A stretch of 64,000 nt of DNA from Nautilus pompilius. Taxonomy: Eukaryota; Mollusca; Cephalopoda; Nautilida; Nautilidae. The stretch is from positions 1,736,001-1,800,000 of the forward strand of contig JACATO010000648.1 of assembly GCA_018389105.1 (NCBI GenBank). Reading direction: 5' to 3'. The notes beneath the pieces are model-generated. The model did not search any database and was not told where the DNA came from. It saw only the letters and a list, made by a program, of their open reading frames with translations. The number at the start of each line of letters is the position of its first letter. Position 1 is the stretch's first letter. The position numbers were made by a program, and so were the translations under genes. Below, in pieces: positions 24,387 through 38,946 of the stretch.

Positions 24387-25946
24387 TCGATGTCAAATAT
24401 CAAGAAGTGCGGTTTTCAGAGGACAATGTTAAAACAAAACATACTTCTGAATGCTGCTGCTCATGATGTGATGATCACAATAATAAAATTATTAATGCTG
24501 AAAATATGTTGAGATGTAGTAGTTGGTTATCAAAGCTGATAATAAAAACAACAAATAAACTAATACTTAATTAGATGCAGATGCAATGCTATCATTAATA
24601 TCAACAAAAGTGAATTATAGCCAGGTGTTGCTTGCTCCTGTAAGTTGCCCATGGAAAAAGATTATCACCACCACCATCACCAGCATCTCCACAATGTACA
24701 ATTGAAAGAATGCTGCACATACAAATGAGAAACTAGACTGAGAAAGAAAGACAGAGTTATAACCAACTTGTAGAAAAGCAGTCCTACCTGAACTAGCACA
24801 TCCCACACTGTATCTCCATGAAATGAAGCAGCAGCAGTCAGACGAGCACAATAGTTTTAGCAGCTCAGAGATGTGATATGTTTCCCATAATTACTCATGT
24901 GGCACATGATAATCAACCAGCGCAAATGCCAAATGAACCAGAAGAAGAGAGAAATTCACAAAAGCAGGTGTCTTCTATGAAGAAAGTAGCTTCAATGTTG
25001 CTCTGCATTTCCCCCCATCATAATACAGTGAAGATGGAGTCCAACGGACAAGCACCACATCTCACCTGGAGAGATCAATATACAGTGCAGCCTACCGACT
25101 CTCGTCTGAGCTGCTTCAGCAAATATATTCAACATCTGTGATAGTTCTGGTCCCTTTGAGTTCTAGGAGTGCTCTCTATAACATGCACATTTTAAGTCTG
25201 GATGGGACTGAAAAACTAAAGAATAGCCACTCTGAAAGTGTCACAGATTTGCCCCCCCCTTCCATGTCCCTTTAATATTGTCAAAAAATAGATGCATAAG
25301 ATTTGAGTTTCTTAATTATGTTAAATGTTTGAAATGTAGACAAAGTTTAAATCAACAATTACTAAAAAAAAAAAAAAAAAACCAATATTCTAAATAGGAT
25401 TTACAATGCTAATTTATGCTAAATTTCCAATTTTCTAAGGAGTCAATTAATAAATGTGGCTATTTCATAGCTGGATGATTGATATTAAAAGTAAAAAAAG
25501 AAGTAATGATCACATAAAGCATAAAAATAGAAGAAGAAAGATAGATCATATTTCATAAGAAAAAATTCTAAAGATTCAGAATTAAAGCAGTTATATATAG
25601 AAATTAAAACAAGCTCTCTCTAGAGATAATTAAGCAAATGTTTACACTATGCAATGAAAGTTTACACCAAATCTAGAATAAACATAGGAACAATATTAAG
25701 GTTGTTTTTGTTTTTTTTCTTTAACTGTAAATATTATCACAGAGTCCAGAATAAATTTAATTAACTATAGAAAGAGGAAATTTGGTGATCAACTCTTAAC
25801 TGAGTTCTACAAAAGATGAAAATTATGGGCATAATCACAGAAATAATTGAAACAATGATGTGAATAGCAGCAGATCAATATACTAAACATTTTTTAACTT
25901 TTCAGCACCAACATATTCAGCCATTTTAGCATCAAGCATAGTTTAG
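24387..25946. other. non-coding DNA
   Basis: The overlapping open frames at 24615-24851 (minus) and 24878-25141 (plus) have no recognisable motif. An A run lies near 25363-25380. Confidence 0.45.
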
Positions 25947-26260
25947 TTTAGTTTGGGGTGGTTAAGGCTCCACCCCCACCCAGTCAGGACTGGCTAAATT
26001 TCATATTTCATTAGCAAGGTTTCTTCTTGCTCTTCTTCACCAGCCGGAACTATAGTTTTCTCCAGGCACTCTCTGGTTACCTCCAACATCTAAAAATGAG
26101 GAGTTTTGGCAGGTGAGTAAGTCTCATCTGACTTGCAATCACTTAAAAGCCTCCAATGGTAACCAGGCAACTTGCTTGGCCACCAAGGCCCAGCACCTTC
26201 TAGCTCATCAATATGAGACATTCTCAAGACTGTGGAAGTCAGAACAAAGATTTGCCAAAA
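25947..26260 (+). repeat. SINE copy
   Basis: It contains GGTTTCTTCTTGCTCTTCTT with CACCAGCC, then TTTTCTCCAGGCACTCTCTGG, then CATCTAAAAATGAGGAGTTT, then GCAACTTGCTTGGCCACCAAGG and CACCTTCTAGCTCA. The last four blocks match, in order, the reverse complement of 1400-1130. The tRNA-like head is unclear here (GGTGGTTAAGGCTCC may be the A box). The limits are approximate. Confidence 0.6.
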
Positions 26261-29200
26261 AAATAGTAGTAGTTTAGTTTAATAATTACACATAGTTTAT
26301 CCAGATATATTTATTTATACCACTTTTTCAGAACTGATTTATACTATCAACGTTATCTATACTCGCTGGAAATGCATCCCATTCCTTAACAACAAGTTTT
26401 TTTAAAATTTTTCCTAAGATCAAGCCATAATAAAACATTATAGTCAGTTTGCATTTATACCATTTAGTGTTAGTAACTTATGCTATGTTACTGTCCTTAT
26501 ACTCAAAACACTTGACTATTTTGAAAATCTCTTAGTTTTCCTCTTAAACATCTACAGTCTGGACTGGGTAACTCTGTTTGTTTGTTTTTTTTTGTCATTT
26601 AGCATATTCTTAATATTTAAAATATGAAACCATACTCATTAACCTATGTTGAACTTTATTATTATATCCAAGATCCTTTTTAGAATAGGCTCCATGCCTG
26701 CACAACATAATTTCATGTTTTGAAGAAGCTGGGAGTAAATGTATTTATATAGTTTTGTTTTTGGCCTGATTACAATAACAAATAACAAGTCCATCCACTG
26801 TCATTACTTTAATCTCTCAAATGGCTTTCTACTAAAGTCATGCATAGGTGAATCATCCACTAGTGTAGCATACAGGAAATGTGGTAATAGAGATAAAAAC
26901 AAAAGATCATTGTCATCTCACATTTTCTTGCTCTTTTTCAATGTTGTAAGCCTGCATGTGACTATACAAAAAAGAATTCGACATTAAAGACATGGCTTTT
27001 CCGAGAAATTTTACAGTTCAAGGGAACAACAACAATCAAAAGGCATTACAACGAATAACTTGACAGTTTAAAATTGCTTACTACCACTGGTTTAAGGATG
27101 TGGATTATAGTCCTATTAATTTCTCCTCATTATTGACATTTGATTGGTTGATTATATTAAAAACACTGATCACAGAGCCTAGGTAGACAGATTTACACCA
27201 TCAGACACTGTAAGAACAGAAGACAAAGTGCCAAAAGTGTTCTGATGTATTGATTTCCCTCCCTAGAAGCACCAGCTCAAGATATGACAGTAGACAACAA
27301 TGAACTAGAAAACCCATCACTGGCATGCAGTGTGGATGACAAGCAGAGATTGTCCTTGCTTCTCGAGACCCCTTTTGTGCTAGTTATTCTTTTTTTTTTT
27401 TGGACCTGAGATTTCATTTCATAAACAAGGTGCTTTGTTTCACAGAGTCAACCCCTTCCTGATGCCTGTCACAAAGTCATGACCTATAGTTCATATAACG
27501 TGTAGCTTTTTGCTGCTAAGATGCATCATTTTGTATAGAAATAATTAATTAATTATCTACACAACTTTAACTAATTACTTTAGAAGTAGTGTGTTTGGCA
27601 CATAACAAAGTGAGTTTAACACGTGGAAGAGGGAAAATTGGGTGGCTGGCAAATATAATAAAAATGTAAATCATCGAATATTAAATGCAACAAAACCAAC
27701 AGTATTAATGAACATGCACAGAATAGGCCAACCTGTCATTTTTCTTTTCTTTCCTTAGCATACATAAACAGAAATATTGAGGCAAATACATGAATAAATG
27801 TATGTTAATAATCAAAACTATGCTTTTTTCTTAAAAACAACAGTAAACAATAGAAGAAACACTTAAAATTATATTTAGTATTTAGAAAAATCTTTTTTTT
27901 TTCTTTTCTTTTTATTAAGGAAAACATATTTCAGAAAAAAAATATAATATCTCATTGCTTACAAAAATAGAGCTTCAAAACTGCCTATTTTGTGTAATCA
28001 CTGAAATACATTTTAAAGAAAGTCCGCTAATTTTAATCTCCTTCTGACCTATAGTAACATAGTAACATCTCATTTGGAGGTTACTTTCTGTGTCAATTTC
28101 TTTTCAGTATACTTCTGCCAGTCCTCGGTTGCATTTGAATTTTTACTATCATATACCGCATGCGATGCAGATGCACCACAGCCTAGAAGCACAAGTATTT
28201 AATTTGAACTGGCTATACATTTCAAGCCATGTGGGTTGGAGCAAAATGGATTTGTCATTATAAAGGGTTTGATTAATGAGGAATGTATCGTGTTACAGAC
28301 CCTATGGCTCAAACTGTACTGAGTAATACAGATTTGAAAGGTAATGGAGTGCAAATGGACATTACAAATTCAATCAGATGGTATACAAAGGGTTAATAAA
28401 ATATTGTGGACACTGGATTTAGATCTGCTGGCAAACTGAATGCTGCAATTTCATAATCTGGGCAAAAGCACTGCATTTATCAGTACGATCAATATCGTTA
28501 CTGAAAAAATCTCAAAGCAAAAGGGAATCAAAGGGATGTATGTATACACTGCAGCAGAGAGCAATGTAAGTGAAGAGATAAAACAGAAGAAACAAACTAT
28601 TTGCATACTGTAATCTTGATTCAAATGATTCATGTTCCTCTCGCCACAACAATCTTCCTATATAGTGATGTATTACTGTTCGCTGCTTTTTAAAAGATAG
28701 CTTTTACTACTCAGTAACCAACTTTCATATTTCACTGAAAGGCAAAATTAAAGAGTTCTCTAATGCAAATTCATTTACATGCATCAATTACATTAAAGAC
28801 TATCAACAGCCACACAGTTTGGATAGGTGTTACTAATGAAGATTTAATCACCACTGTCATGGTGACACTGGTTACAATGAAGAATTTAAGTCATCATGTA
28901 ACTTCTTCAGTTTTGGAAGCTCAGTTCAGTTCTTCCAGGGAGCAAACCGACCAACCAACCACCCAGCTCATGGCTAGAACACCAGTCTCTCAACACACTG
29001 GGTTTCTATGGAGTCTCTTCTACACCAGGAGTTGTCTGTGAATACATTCAGCAGCTGCAGACGGGTCGACGATGAAGTAAATGAATCAATTCAATAATTA
29101 AACAGCACTGACCAACATCACTGATCATTAAACTTGACAGCCAAAATTTATGGAAAAAAAAGAAGAAGCTGAAGCTCTGCTGTAATTCTTTCAACGCAGA

Positions 29201-31292
29201 ACCTCAACCATGAACACTGAAGGGATAAACTTTTGATTCATCCACCAATCCATCCACTTGACAGATCATCCATCATTTCTAGGTCCTATGTCTTGTCATT
29301 TTTGGGCAGTGCAATTCCTGTTTTTGATTCTTTTCTCCAATTAATGCTTCCTCATAGCTGAATAAATGCAGTCAGTACTTTTATTATGAGAAACTATAAA
29401 TAGCACTGCAGAAAAAAAAAGAGAAAAAAAGCAATGCTGTTGGATAATAATTTGTACCATCTGGTAATTTCTCAAAGGCTTCTCCATCTTGGTCCTGCAG
29501 AAGCTGGGTCAGCGCCTTTTCCATTCTTGTTGGCACAAAAGGTTACATAAACACAATGCCATATGGCCTCATAATGTCAAACAGCTTCATATCTGTCCAC
29601 TAAATAGCCTAATGATTCCAAGTGCAAAGTGCTAAATTGTCTGTGGTGGTAATCTTAAAATGAAAAGTTCCGACTACATAGTTTTTACAAGATCAGAAAA
29701 AGTATTTTCATTTAGGCTAATGAAGAAGAAAAAGCTATTTACAAAAAAAAAACAAAATAATAAGAACATGCTCTGTTTGAATTTTATTCAATCCAAATGG
29801 ATATATGCAGGAAGGATAATCTGAAAACTTGCACTTTTCATCCAACCCTCTCCAAAAAAGGTAATTTCCTCTTTTAAATCTACCATTTCTAAAATCCAGT
29901 TGGCAGTGGACCAACTTGGTTTGGTAAACCTCCAATAGCATGGCTTCTTCTCACTATTCTTTACCAGTTATTGGTGCAAGTTTCCTCTAGCAGAAAAACA
30001 GCGCTGTTAAGATTTTTGCATTTACTGCTAAAGACAAAAATGTCAGCCCAGCAACCGGTAAATAAGAAACCAAACCAAAGAATCCACAAGGAAGCATACA
30101 CATGCATGTATGCACACACACAGAGACAGACAGACAGAGAAAGAGTTATTTTCACAAAGTATATTCCCTTATATTTCCAAAACATTACTATACAACACAA
30201 TTTGATCAGATATATATATTTATCTATTGAATAACTGTATAGTACCAGTTGTAATTCTGAACCAACCACCAAAATGAGTCCCTTAACTGCCTGAAATAGT
30301 ACAAGACATTGTATTTGTTAACATGTTTAACTAGAGCATAATAATGACCCTGAATATTTCAAAACTAAATAAAAATTGTATGGAGAGTAGGACTGCCACC
30401 TCAGAATCCAAATGTCATAACAACTTATTAAAAGCATAATAAAAATATGGCTGCCAAAAAAAAGACAACCAGTCTGCATAAACTGTAGCATCACAGAGCA
30501 GAAATAGAAAAAAATATATATCTGTTGCAAATTTACATAAATTAATACTCCAACAGATTCCAAGGTATTACGAAATCACTAGGAAAGAATAAATAATTAA
30601 TTTCTTTTAATATAGTCATGAATGGCAATTTGTATTTTGACATATACTGTAATTCTTTTTAAAACTTGTATGTAGTCATCAGCACACAACTCATCATCCA
30701 CCAGGGAAAAACCCTACTTTCAGTTTTCTGAACAAAGCAGAGGAGAGAAGTGTCCAGGGGTTAGATACGCACTTGTATTATAATTAAGGTACATAAAAAT
30801 TTAGGGAAAAAATCAATTATAAGCTTTCATTAGAATTTATTTTCTTAGAAATAATCAAATTATGTATAATGGTTTTCAGACTTAAAACCAGTGAGTGCTT
30901 TATGTACACATGCACCCTCTTTAATAAGAATTCAGAATTTCTTAGTCTGTTTATCCATAGTATTTTCAAGCTTAATAAACTTTCAGCTCCACACCTTATT
31001 TGATCTTTACTGTCCTATAGGAGTCTGAAATAGAAAGAAGTACAACGTTTTCTTTTTAAAAAAAAAACAAACAAAAAAACTGAAGATGGATAATTCTTTC
31101 AAAAATGAATTTACTTGTTATAAAAACTGACTTTATATGGAAATAATGTCCCCTAGCGTCTAGACAATGTTAGACAAACCTTACTTATTGATGTTAAACA
31201 CCAGAGCAAACCAAAAACAAACCTGACCAAGTTTAGCATTTCATTTAAATCCCACTGGTGAACAGGTATCATGTGATCAATTCTGAGTCATG

Positions 31293-31325
<33 letters not shown>

Positions 31326-32559
31326 TCAGTGGATAAAATGGTTCAGTATTCTCTCCGGACACTAGTAGCTTGATATCTCCCCCTCCCAAACCAATACTCA
31401 CACATCATCTATGAAATATTGTATTTATTTCAAGTCACAGAGTAGCTCGGGGAAGCCATCTAACACTAGTGTTGGACACTAACGCACACTGCCCATAGCG
31501 GAGCACTGATGATACTTATCAATGCAACAAATGTGTACAAAATGGACCACAGATTATAAATACAATAAATACCGCAAAGTGGAACCCCCCCTGACAAATC
31601 AACAGATACAGCACACAGTCAAAAACAGGTGACCTGTGGGATTTTTGCCCACTTTACAAAACAATCTTCGAGAGAGAGATTCGGGAAGACCACACAGAGC
31701 TTCCATGGAAGTTATTTTGCCCAAAAAAGGACTCAGTCATATACTACAAAGCTGGCACGTGACACAATGACCTACTACTGATCTTTGTAAAACTGTTAAA
31801 GGCAAGTGCATTTTTTATGTATTTTATGTTAAAAATCACAAATTGTGTTTTATTCATAACACAAATAAATTTGTTACAACTTTCTTTTGTTCAGCTACAC
31901 TCAGTGGAAGGGAATGGACAAAATAATTGATAATCACTTTGTTAGGCAATGGTATTATGAATTGGAGCAGCGTTTTTCCATCACTGCCATATATATATAT
32001 ATATATCTCCAGTTTTCACTAAGTACCATGTGCAGTGTAGGCTGAATTGACTTGAAAGCACGAGCTACACATTGGAAAGGATTTAATGCACACCACTTGT
32101 ACAAGGAAAAAAAAGCCTCTTAACCAGTCAATCACTTTGTTCTTATTCTTTAGTTACAATTAGTCATCTTCAACGATTAATAATTTTTCAGCAAAAAAAT
32201 TATATATTAAAAAAAAAAGAGAGAGAAAAGAATAATTAAGAAATGCATCGTTTACAGTATCATACAGAGGAGCTAACCACATTGTAATGTCACGATGAAC
32301 TAATTCGCTAAGCAGCAGAGAAACTCAAATGGTAAGGATCAGACAACTGTATATTGTCAATACAAAACATTAAATAAGATTTACAGAAAGGAAAGAGTAA
32401 AAATGGTTTCTCATTTTGATGAGATACACAGTACTGTGTGTATTTAAATAATTTGATTCTTATAAAAATTTCCATAATTTTTTTTTTCCTTCATAAATTA
32501 AAATTGCAAATTAATAGAGTTGAGATTACATTTCTGAAGAGAGCAGCATGATGGTCCAA
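26261..32559. other. AT-rich non-coding DNA
   Basis: No gene is supported. Small features are a (CA)n-(TA)n run at 31293-31324 and a (TA)n run at 31989-32006. There are SINE-like patches near 28975-29040 (GGGTTTCTATGGAGTCTCTT) and 29943-29995 (GGCTTCTTCTCACTATTCTT). The segment 31430-31760 is GC-richer without an open frame. Confidence 0.45.
31293..31324. repeat. (CA)n-(TA)n microsatellite
   Basis: Eleven CA units run directly into TATATATATA. Confidence 0.95.
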
Positions 32560-32830
32560 TAACAGATTACTGAGTTGCGTAGTTGAGGGCTATGTCCATT
32601 GAATCTCAGTCAAAACAGGGTTCCATTTGGCATACCTCCCTAGCAGAATTTCTTCTCGCTCTTCTTCACTAGCCAGCCAGCCATGCCAGATTTCCTCGAC
32701 AAAAACAAACGAAAAAGAAAAAAATCTGGGTTCCTTCCACATGTAAAAGATGAAGAATTTTAGTAATGCTTTCCCTGCTATGCCAGCCTCCTCTCAACAC
32801 AGGAATGGCAATGCGTTTTAGAAAACAATA
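32560..32830 (+). repeat. SINE copy
   Basis: Body word TTTCTTCTCGCTCTTCTTC, then CAGATTTCCTCGAC, then GGGTTCCTTCCACATGTAAA with AGATGAAGAATTTT. This is the same order as in the copies near 1.4 kb and 26.0 kb, although an A-rich insertion separates two of the blocks. The limits are approximate. Confidence 0.5.
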
Positions 32831-33080
32831 GCAATAGTATACTTCCTCACCAGGGGGTTGTTTCTCCTTGCAGACACTGATGTATCACACAACAACATTT
32901 CTGTAAATTATGTCCAGTAATATCAGCTTCTGCAGTCCATAAACTTGAAGTGTGTTTTATCTTCAAACCCTGAAAACCTTTAACATTAATAAACCAGTGA
33001 AAATCTCTGAAGGTGCGTAGTATTAGTTAGTTAATTCCCCCTTAACGATTCACTCAAAGAGGGAGAAAAACTAATCAAAC

Positions 33081-33124
<44 letters not shown>

Positions 33125-36100
33125 GGTTCGTTCTGAATCATTCATCAAAGAGGTATTTAATAAACCAAAAAGTACTATTTTAATATTCTTTCCCTCTCAT
33201 GTAAACATAATACTGTTGTTAGATAATTACTCTGTAAATCAATTCATCATGTTTATCGTTTAGAAGAGGAAAAATGGATACTTTTGTTTAGCAGGCATTA
33301 TGAGCATGCCTGAAAATAAAACAATAGATTATATTTTCCATGCAAGTTGCCATCATACCTTTTACACAAAAGCAGTCATTAATACAGCTGATGAACAACA
33401 GGAGCAACCTTGTTTTATCAGAAGGGATGCAATAAATATATGGTTCATTGGATAATGCAAAGGGGGGGGGGAAACCTCTTAAAGCCATTAAAGAAATAGT
33501 ATCCTTAATCAGATTTCCTTTCGTGGTGAATAGAACAACAACAAAAATTACAACATTTGAAATGAAAAAAAAAATAAGTTAATGACCACAGGTCTTGTAT
33601 TTTTGGCTCTTCTCTGATACAGTCTGCTTAGCACATATAATACGTCAAAAGTACAGTCATATTTCTTGATTGCCCCCCTTTGTCACACTTCATATTTCTT
33701 CATGAATGTCAATGGCCCTTGGAAATTGGATTACCCGCGTCCAATAACCTACGCAACTCCAGCCAGAAGATTAATATGGCTGCATGTCTACACAACAGTC
33801 GCTCGAAATATGGTTTATGTTGTGTAAGATTAAATCAGATTCAGATTCAGTCAGTCATTAGTGGATTATTCAATTTGCATTCTTTTAAACTAAACCATCA
33901 GCCACTTGCTATCGACAAAATTTTCATAACTAGCACCCAGCTCTTGAAAGATCTTCATGATTTACTGGATCATTTGAATTTCAAATCAATTCCTTCCTAT
34001 TTTATTTTATTTATTCGATCCCTATTTTTTTAAAAAAGACAATAATATAAATCATCCACATTCTCTTTTTTAGTCATTTATCTGCAGAGAAACTATATAA
34101 TTCAATCAAATAGCTTTTTTTTTTTCAAGAGATAATTAATTATATTATGAAATTCAAGATGTTTTGTATTTTTAATAGAACTGCTAACCAACTAAACAGA
34201 AATTCGTCTTTAGTTCAATATCCAAGACCGGTCTTCTTGCTCTTCTTGTCCAGTGTTAAATATTGATCTGTGGATTTTCTCTTTAAAGTGGCTGCCCTTT
34301 TTTGTTTGGTTGTCATAAGGTAAACGAGAGAACCTGCACAAGCAGTATTTATCTCCACAACAATTCAGATGTGGACAGGGACTTGCCGCTGAATGACTTC
34401 CTTTCATCTCTACCAAACAAAGCTGCACAATATTGAAGCGGAAGAAAAAAAATGTTACAAAAAGAGAACTTGGTAAAAAAAAAATTCCATTGTCAATGAG
34501 GCTCATTCTCTGGATAACAGATGATTAGAAGAAATGGGAGAGACAAATACCAGGGACCTTCAAGAAATGAAACCCGAGTTTTCTAGTATAAGGATTTATT
34601 TATTTTAGTTTTAGTATCGATTTAAAAGCTAATGATGTGAAAGCAGAGCTGACGTATACATGCAAAAAAACAACAAATTGAACTAAACAAAAGTTAATTA
34701 GTGGCAACTGTATTCTGGCAAAATTTATTGTTGGATTTATCCAAATGGTGGGGGGGGGAAGGGCTGTTTGAAAAATGACAAAGACAGAGAAATACCAGAA
34801 GTGTTTCATCGCAAACTGGCAAAGGTAGGATTATAATCCCTAATTTAAAAAAAAAAATCAATTGTCAACTAAGCACAGATACAGATAGTAGTAGTTCAAG
34901 GATCATGAAGGATCATATTCTTTATTAAACATTTCTTTAAAAAGTTACTATAAAAGTTTATGTACTGAGCCATTATTGACAGATGACATTAAAAAAAAAA
35001 CAAAACAAACTATCATCAAAACTACCAGTTAAAGCGGAACAATTAAAAAGACAAAAAATGATGGGAAGCATAATAGACTGGAAGACAAATAGGCTTAGGA
35101 ATGTAATTGTAAAAACCATGATTATCTTTACTTAAGTTAATTAAAAATGTCAGGGACTACTACCATCCTACACAATATTTCTCTTTTTTCATTATATAAA
35201 GAAAAAACATAAATGACATATATAGTGCAAACTAAAAACATTCTGCAGAATTATCAACTTATTAAAATGGAAACTGTATTGTGTAGTGCCGTATTTCCAA
35301 ATGGTTTATAAAGTAATTAGAAGATCAAAGAAATTTCATGATAGCAATTACCTGGAAGTATTTACCTGATTATAGAATTTCATTTGCAGGTACACAATAA
35401 TTCCAATCAGTATTCCAGCCGCAAGGCTATAATCCATAGAAGAGTCAATACGGAATTATTTTATATTGTTCAACTGATATTCTCTTCCAGCATGTGTAAG
35501 CATGTAGTGAACACATTCAATTAATGCCACATTCAATATTCATGAACAGTTACATGTGACTAACAATGATATGCTGCAGCAAGCAAAGTCTCCACCCAGG
35601 AGTCAGAAAAACAAATTGTACAACATCACACTATAGCAACAAGAGATTGATTCTTTTCATTCTTGCAGTGTATCACCAACTTCCATCTTAATGGAAAAAA
35701 AAAAAAACAACAACAAACAAATAACAAAATATCTGATTGGTCTTATGGTCTTACCTCACTTTAAGACCAACCAAAGCCACAAACTGCACGGTAACGCTAC
35801 CTGACGGACAGAGGTGGTCTGATCCACGAAGCATAGCCCAAAAAAGACAGAAAAGCATCCATTCTTACCAACTATCTTTGCTAGCACATTTTGTGACTAT
35901 TAACTCCAGCAAAATGTTTGTTAGTATTTTTCTCTACTAGGATAAAATATTGCACACTAAGCCCTTGTGTTTAAATGGAAACAAATAAGTAGAATGAATG
36001 AACAAAATAAGTTGGAGAGCATGAGTTGATGGAAACTATCAGTTCTTTCAAAATTACAGACCAGAGGGAGGGCAGAGGCTCTTATTAGTGAGAAGCCAAT

Positions 36101-38047
36101 GATATGGTTTAAAATATGTCCTTCATGGAATGAGTATTTCTGTTATTTAGCTGCCTAACCCAGAAAAAGAACTATAGAACCAAAATAGTACTGCTAATAC
36201 CATCAGAGATCTACATGCTTTATCTGCCTGTTTTTAACCCTTTTCCAGTAAAACAAAACATGGAATATGACCCATGTATTTTAAAAGAAACTGCAAGGCA
36301 ATGACAATAATCATTCTAAGCTGCCTTACAATAACAAACTGTAAATATCAAGCACAAAAATCTTTAATTATAGTCAGTAGACAAGGTTGGAGATCTCATT
36401 TTCACATTAATGCAGAAATGATGTCCAGCCAAATCAGGTGCTAAACAGAAAATCCTTATTATGACTTGATGATGTCGTTCATACAGCAGCATGACATAAA
36501 ATGGTAAAGCACCTTATTATAGACATGAGCCGTGCATAAGTAAATTCCCTCAACTTGTCAAGTTAAGTTGTGCTGGTGTTTTTTTTTTCTTTTCTTTCTT
36601 CAATGTCAGATAATCACAGTTTATTAGTATAACTTATTAATAAAATTGTATTAGTTTCTTTTTAGAAAGAACTGTGCGATGCAAACATCATCACTAAAGA
36701 GAAATTTTGAATGTTCAGGTCGTCACTTATCAGCAACCTCACCTGAGTGCCATCCACCAAATACACACCTACCGCCAAAACTACACCCTGGCAATTTTAT
36801 TTTGTTCGAGAAAAGGGTTTAGTTAAAATTCAAAGTGATAATTTAACCTGCAGGGCTACAAATTGAAATGTTATTAACAACTTTACACTTTGTCTTTAGA
36901 GCTATTAACGCAACAGCTAACACGCCATGATGCAAATGTAAATGACGTCCTTTTCTTCCCTCCCTCCCAGATCATCGATGACAACGCTGTCATGAAATAT
37001 GTTAATATTGAAAGTTTAAGAAAAATAAAATCTAAGTAAAAGCCCTTGGCACATGCACTCCCACACAAAGGTTGCCGTTCTAGGTTTGAAAGCTTTATTT
37101 CTCTTGACAGATACTAGCAATCAATAATAGGGAGATTTCCCTGGTGGTCAACCCATGACATTAATGACAAAAGCTAGTTTTCTCTAGCTCTCTAAGGAAA
37201 AATAACATTTTGTCCAACTTTACAAATTTTATTTGCCGCTTCAAAAATACCTACATTTTGGGAACAGATGGGCAAGGAACATCAACAATGCATAAAATTG
37301 AAAATAAAAAAACCCAACTCTTTATCTCCTCAGGACTCCCTGATGACCAAGGGTGATAACTCTTTTATGTCACCATTTCCATACAGATCCTTGTTAAACC
37401 AATCAAGGTGAGAAAAAGCACAACCCATTGATTACCATAGAATCATTTTTAATTAAGCATACTTTCATTCTACATTTGAAGCCCAGCAGATTCCAAGAAC
37501 TCCCCTGGTGACTGACTTTTGCAACACTACATCATATGTGAACATGACACATTATTGGCTTGTCAAGTTATCCTTTAAGCAGAAATTATGTGAACTTGCA
37601 GTATGACTAAAATGGCATGATTTCTAGTCTCTTCATCAATGAGGGAGTTGATTCTAACCTTCAGATCATGGTGCATTTTTTAAAATTTACTGATTATGAC
37701 ATTGCACTTTTAGATTTTTCCAGAGAGAGAAAAACAAGACACTACAGAAGTTTTAAAAAAAAATCTAATTATTACATTGTATACAGACTTAGGATATTTT
37801 GAACATAATTATACACATTTAGCATAATTACCAGCAGTTCATTGCAAGTCAAACTTCAATAAAGCTAACAGTTTTGGAAAAAATGTTTTTAAAAATAATG
37901 AATACCTATGTATGAATAACACCCTACGATATATTTTGTTTGTGCATATGCACATGTTGTATACTCAGTCACATAGAGAGAAAGAAAGAAAGTGCCTCTC
38001 TTTCACATGCACACATTCAATATACTAACAGATGCCCTGGCAATATA
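32831..38047. other. AT-rich non-coding DNA
   Basis: No gene is supported. The 117-codon frame at 33680-34033 is Ile/Leu/Ser/Phe-rich and shows no domain. A SINE-like word (GGTCTTCTTGCTCTTCTTGT) lies at about 34228-34250. The segment 36700-37060 is compositionally complex, with ATGCAAAT and TGACGTC, and could be regulatory, but nothing more can be said by eye. Confidence 0.45.
33081..33124. repeat. (AAT)n microsatellite
   Basis: About 14 uninterrupted AAT units. Confidence 0.97.
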
Positions 38048-38163
38048 AAGGGTTAAAACAGTGGTCAAAACCTATAGTAAAAGAAATTATTACCCACAAG
38101 TCATAGGTTCAAGACCAGCTCAAATGATTTGCACAATTAAAAAAAAAACAACAACAAAAAAAC
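38048..38163 (+). repeat. short tRNA-like SINE with A-rich tail
   Basis: An A-box-like stretch (CAGTGGTCAAAACC) is followed about 50 bases on by a B-box-like GGTTCAAGACC and then by an A-rich tail from about 38140 to 38163. This spacing fits a tRNA-derived promoter and retroposed tail. The promoter matches are imperfect. Confidence 0.4.
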
Positions 38164-38946
38164 AGATGTATCATTCTGCTCCAAAGCAGTCTTCCTCATG
38201 AAGCCCTGATGATAATGACAGAAAGATCCATGAAACATAGCTTTGGCTTCATTAGTTAGTTCAGATACTGCTACTAAGATTAAGGGAGATGTCCAAAATA
38301 ATCTTCTGCCTTTTTTGTAAATAGCGTGTATCATAGGTAACTTTCTATTCTCCTCTTTCCCATACTAACATCAAAGATGTTTTAAATTGAGAATATATTT
38401 TTTTAAAAAAAATCTTTTAATAAAGTTGCAGTTCAGCTACATTAAAATAAAAAACAAACAAACAAACAAACAAAAAAGTGATTTGTTATGATCAGAAGCC
38501 AGATCCAAGTAAGTTAACTACAATATGACATTTATTATAGGTTTAACAAATTTTGTTAATAGTAGGGTACTGAATTCAAACTGTTTTTCATATGATGTAC
38601 GTAGTTTTAAAATAGAATAAATAATTATAATATTAATGTTATACCACAAATCAAGGAAACAGACGAGATAGTTATGGCCAAATAATTTTTACTGGTATGT
38701 GAACAGTTTTGTTATAACAGAGGTTTCTAACTAATTAAGTTTAATTATCATGCCCAACTCTTTTTTGTTTAATAGATTATTACTGATATTTTGCAACATT
38801 AATTGGTCAGGGTGTAGCTCAGAGCTTAATATCCAATTTAAATGATCTATAAATATTTTATTTACTGAATTATTTGTTGTTTTTTTTTTCTTTTCAGTTA
38901 TCTTAGATATATCAAATGCCAACAAGTCTCCTAGAAGTATGAATGC
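38164..38946. other. AT-rich non-coding DNA
   Basis: An (AAAC)n run lies at about 38452-38474. Nothing else is identifiable. Confidence 0.5.

Noticed and set aside
33081-33124. CRISPR-like or regulatory meaning of regular repeats such as the (AAT)n and 90-bp arrays
   Set aside because: Units are directly contiguous without unique spacers; these are ordinary eukaryotic tandem repeats.
33680-34033. Plus-strand 117-codon open frame
   Set aside because: Composition follows AT-rich DNA and there is no domain, no splice context and no recognisable similarity.
38100-38120. Possible intact tRNA gene from a B-box-like GGTTCAAGACC
   Set aside because: No cloverleaf with paired acceptor stem is visible, and the A-rich tail points to a SINE instead.
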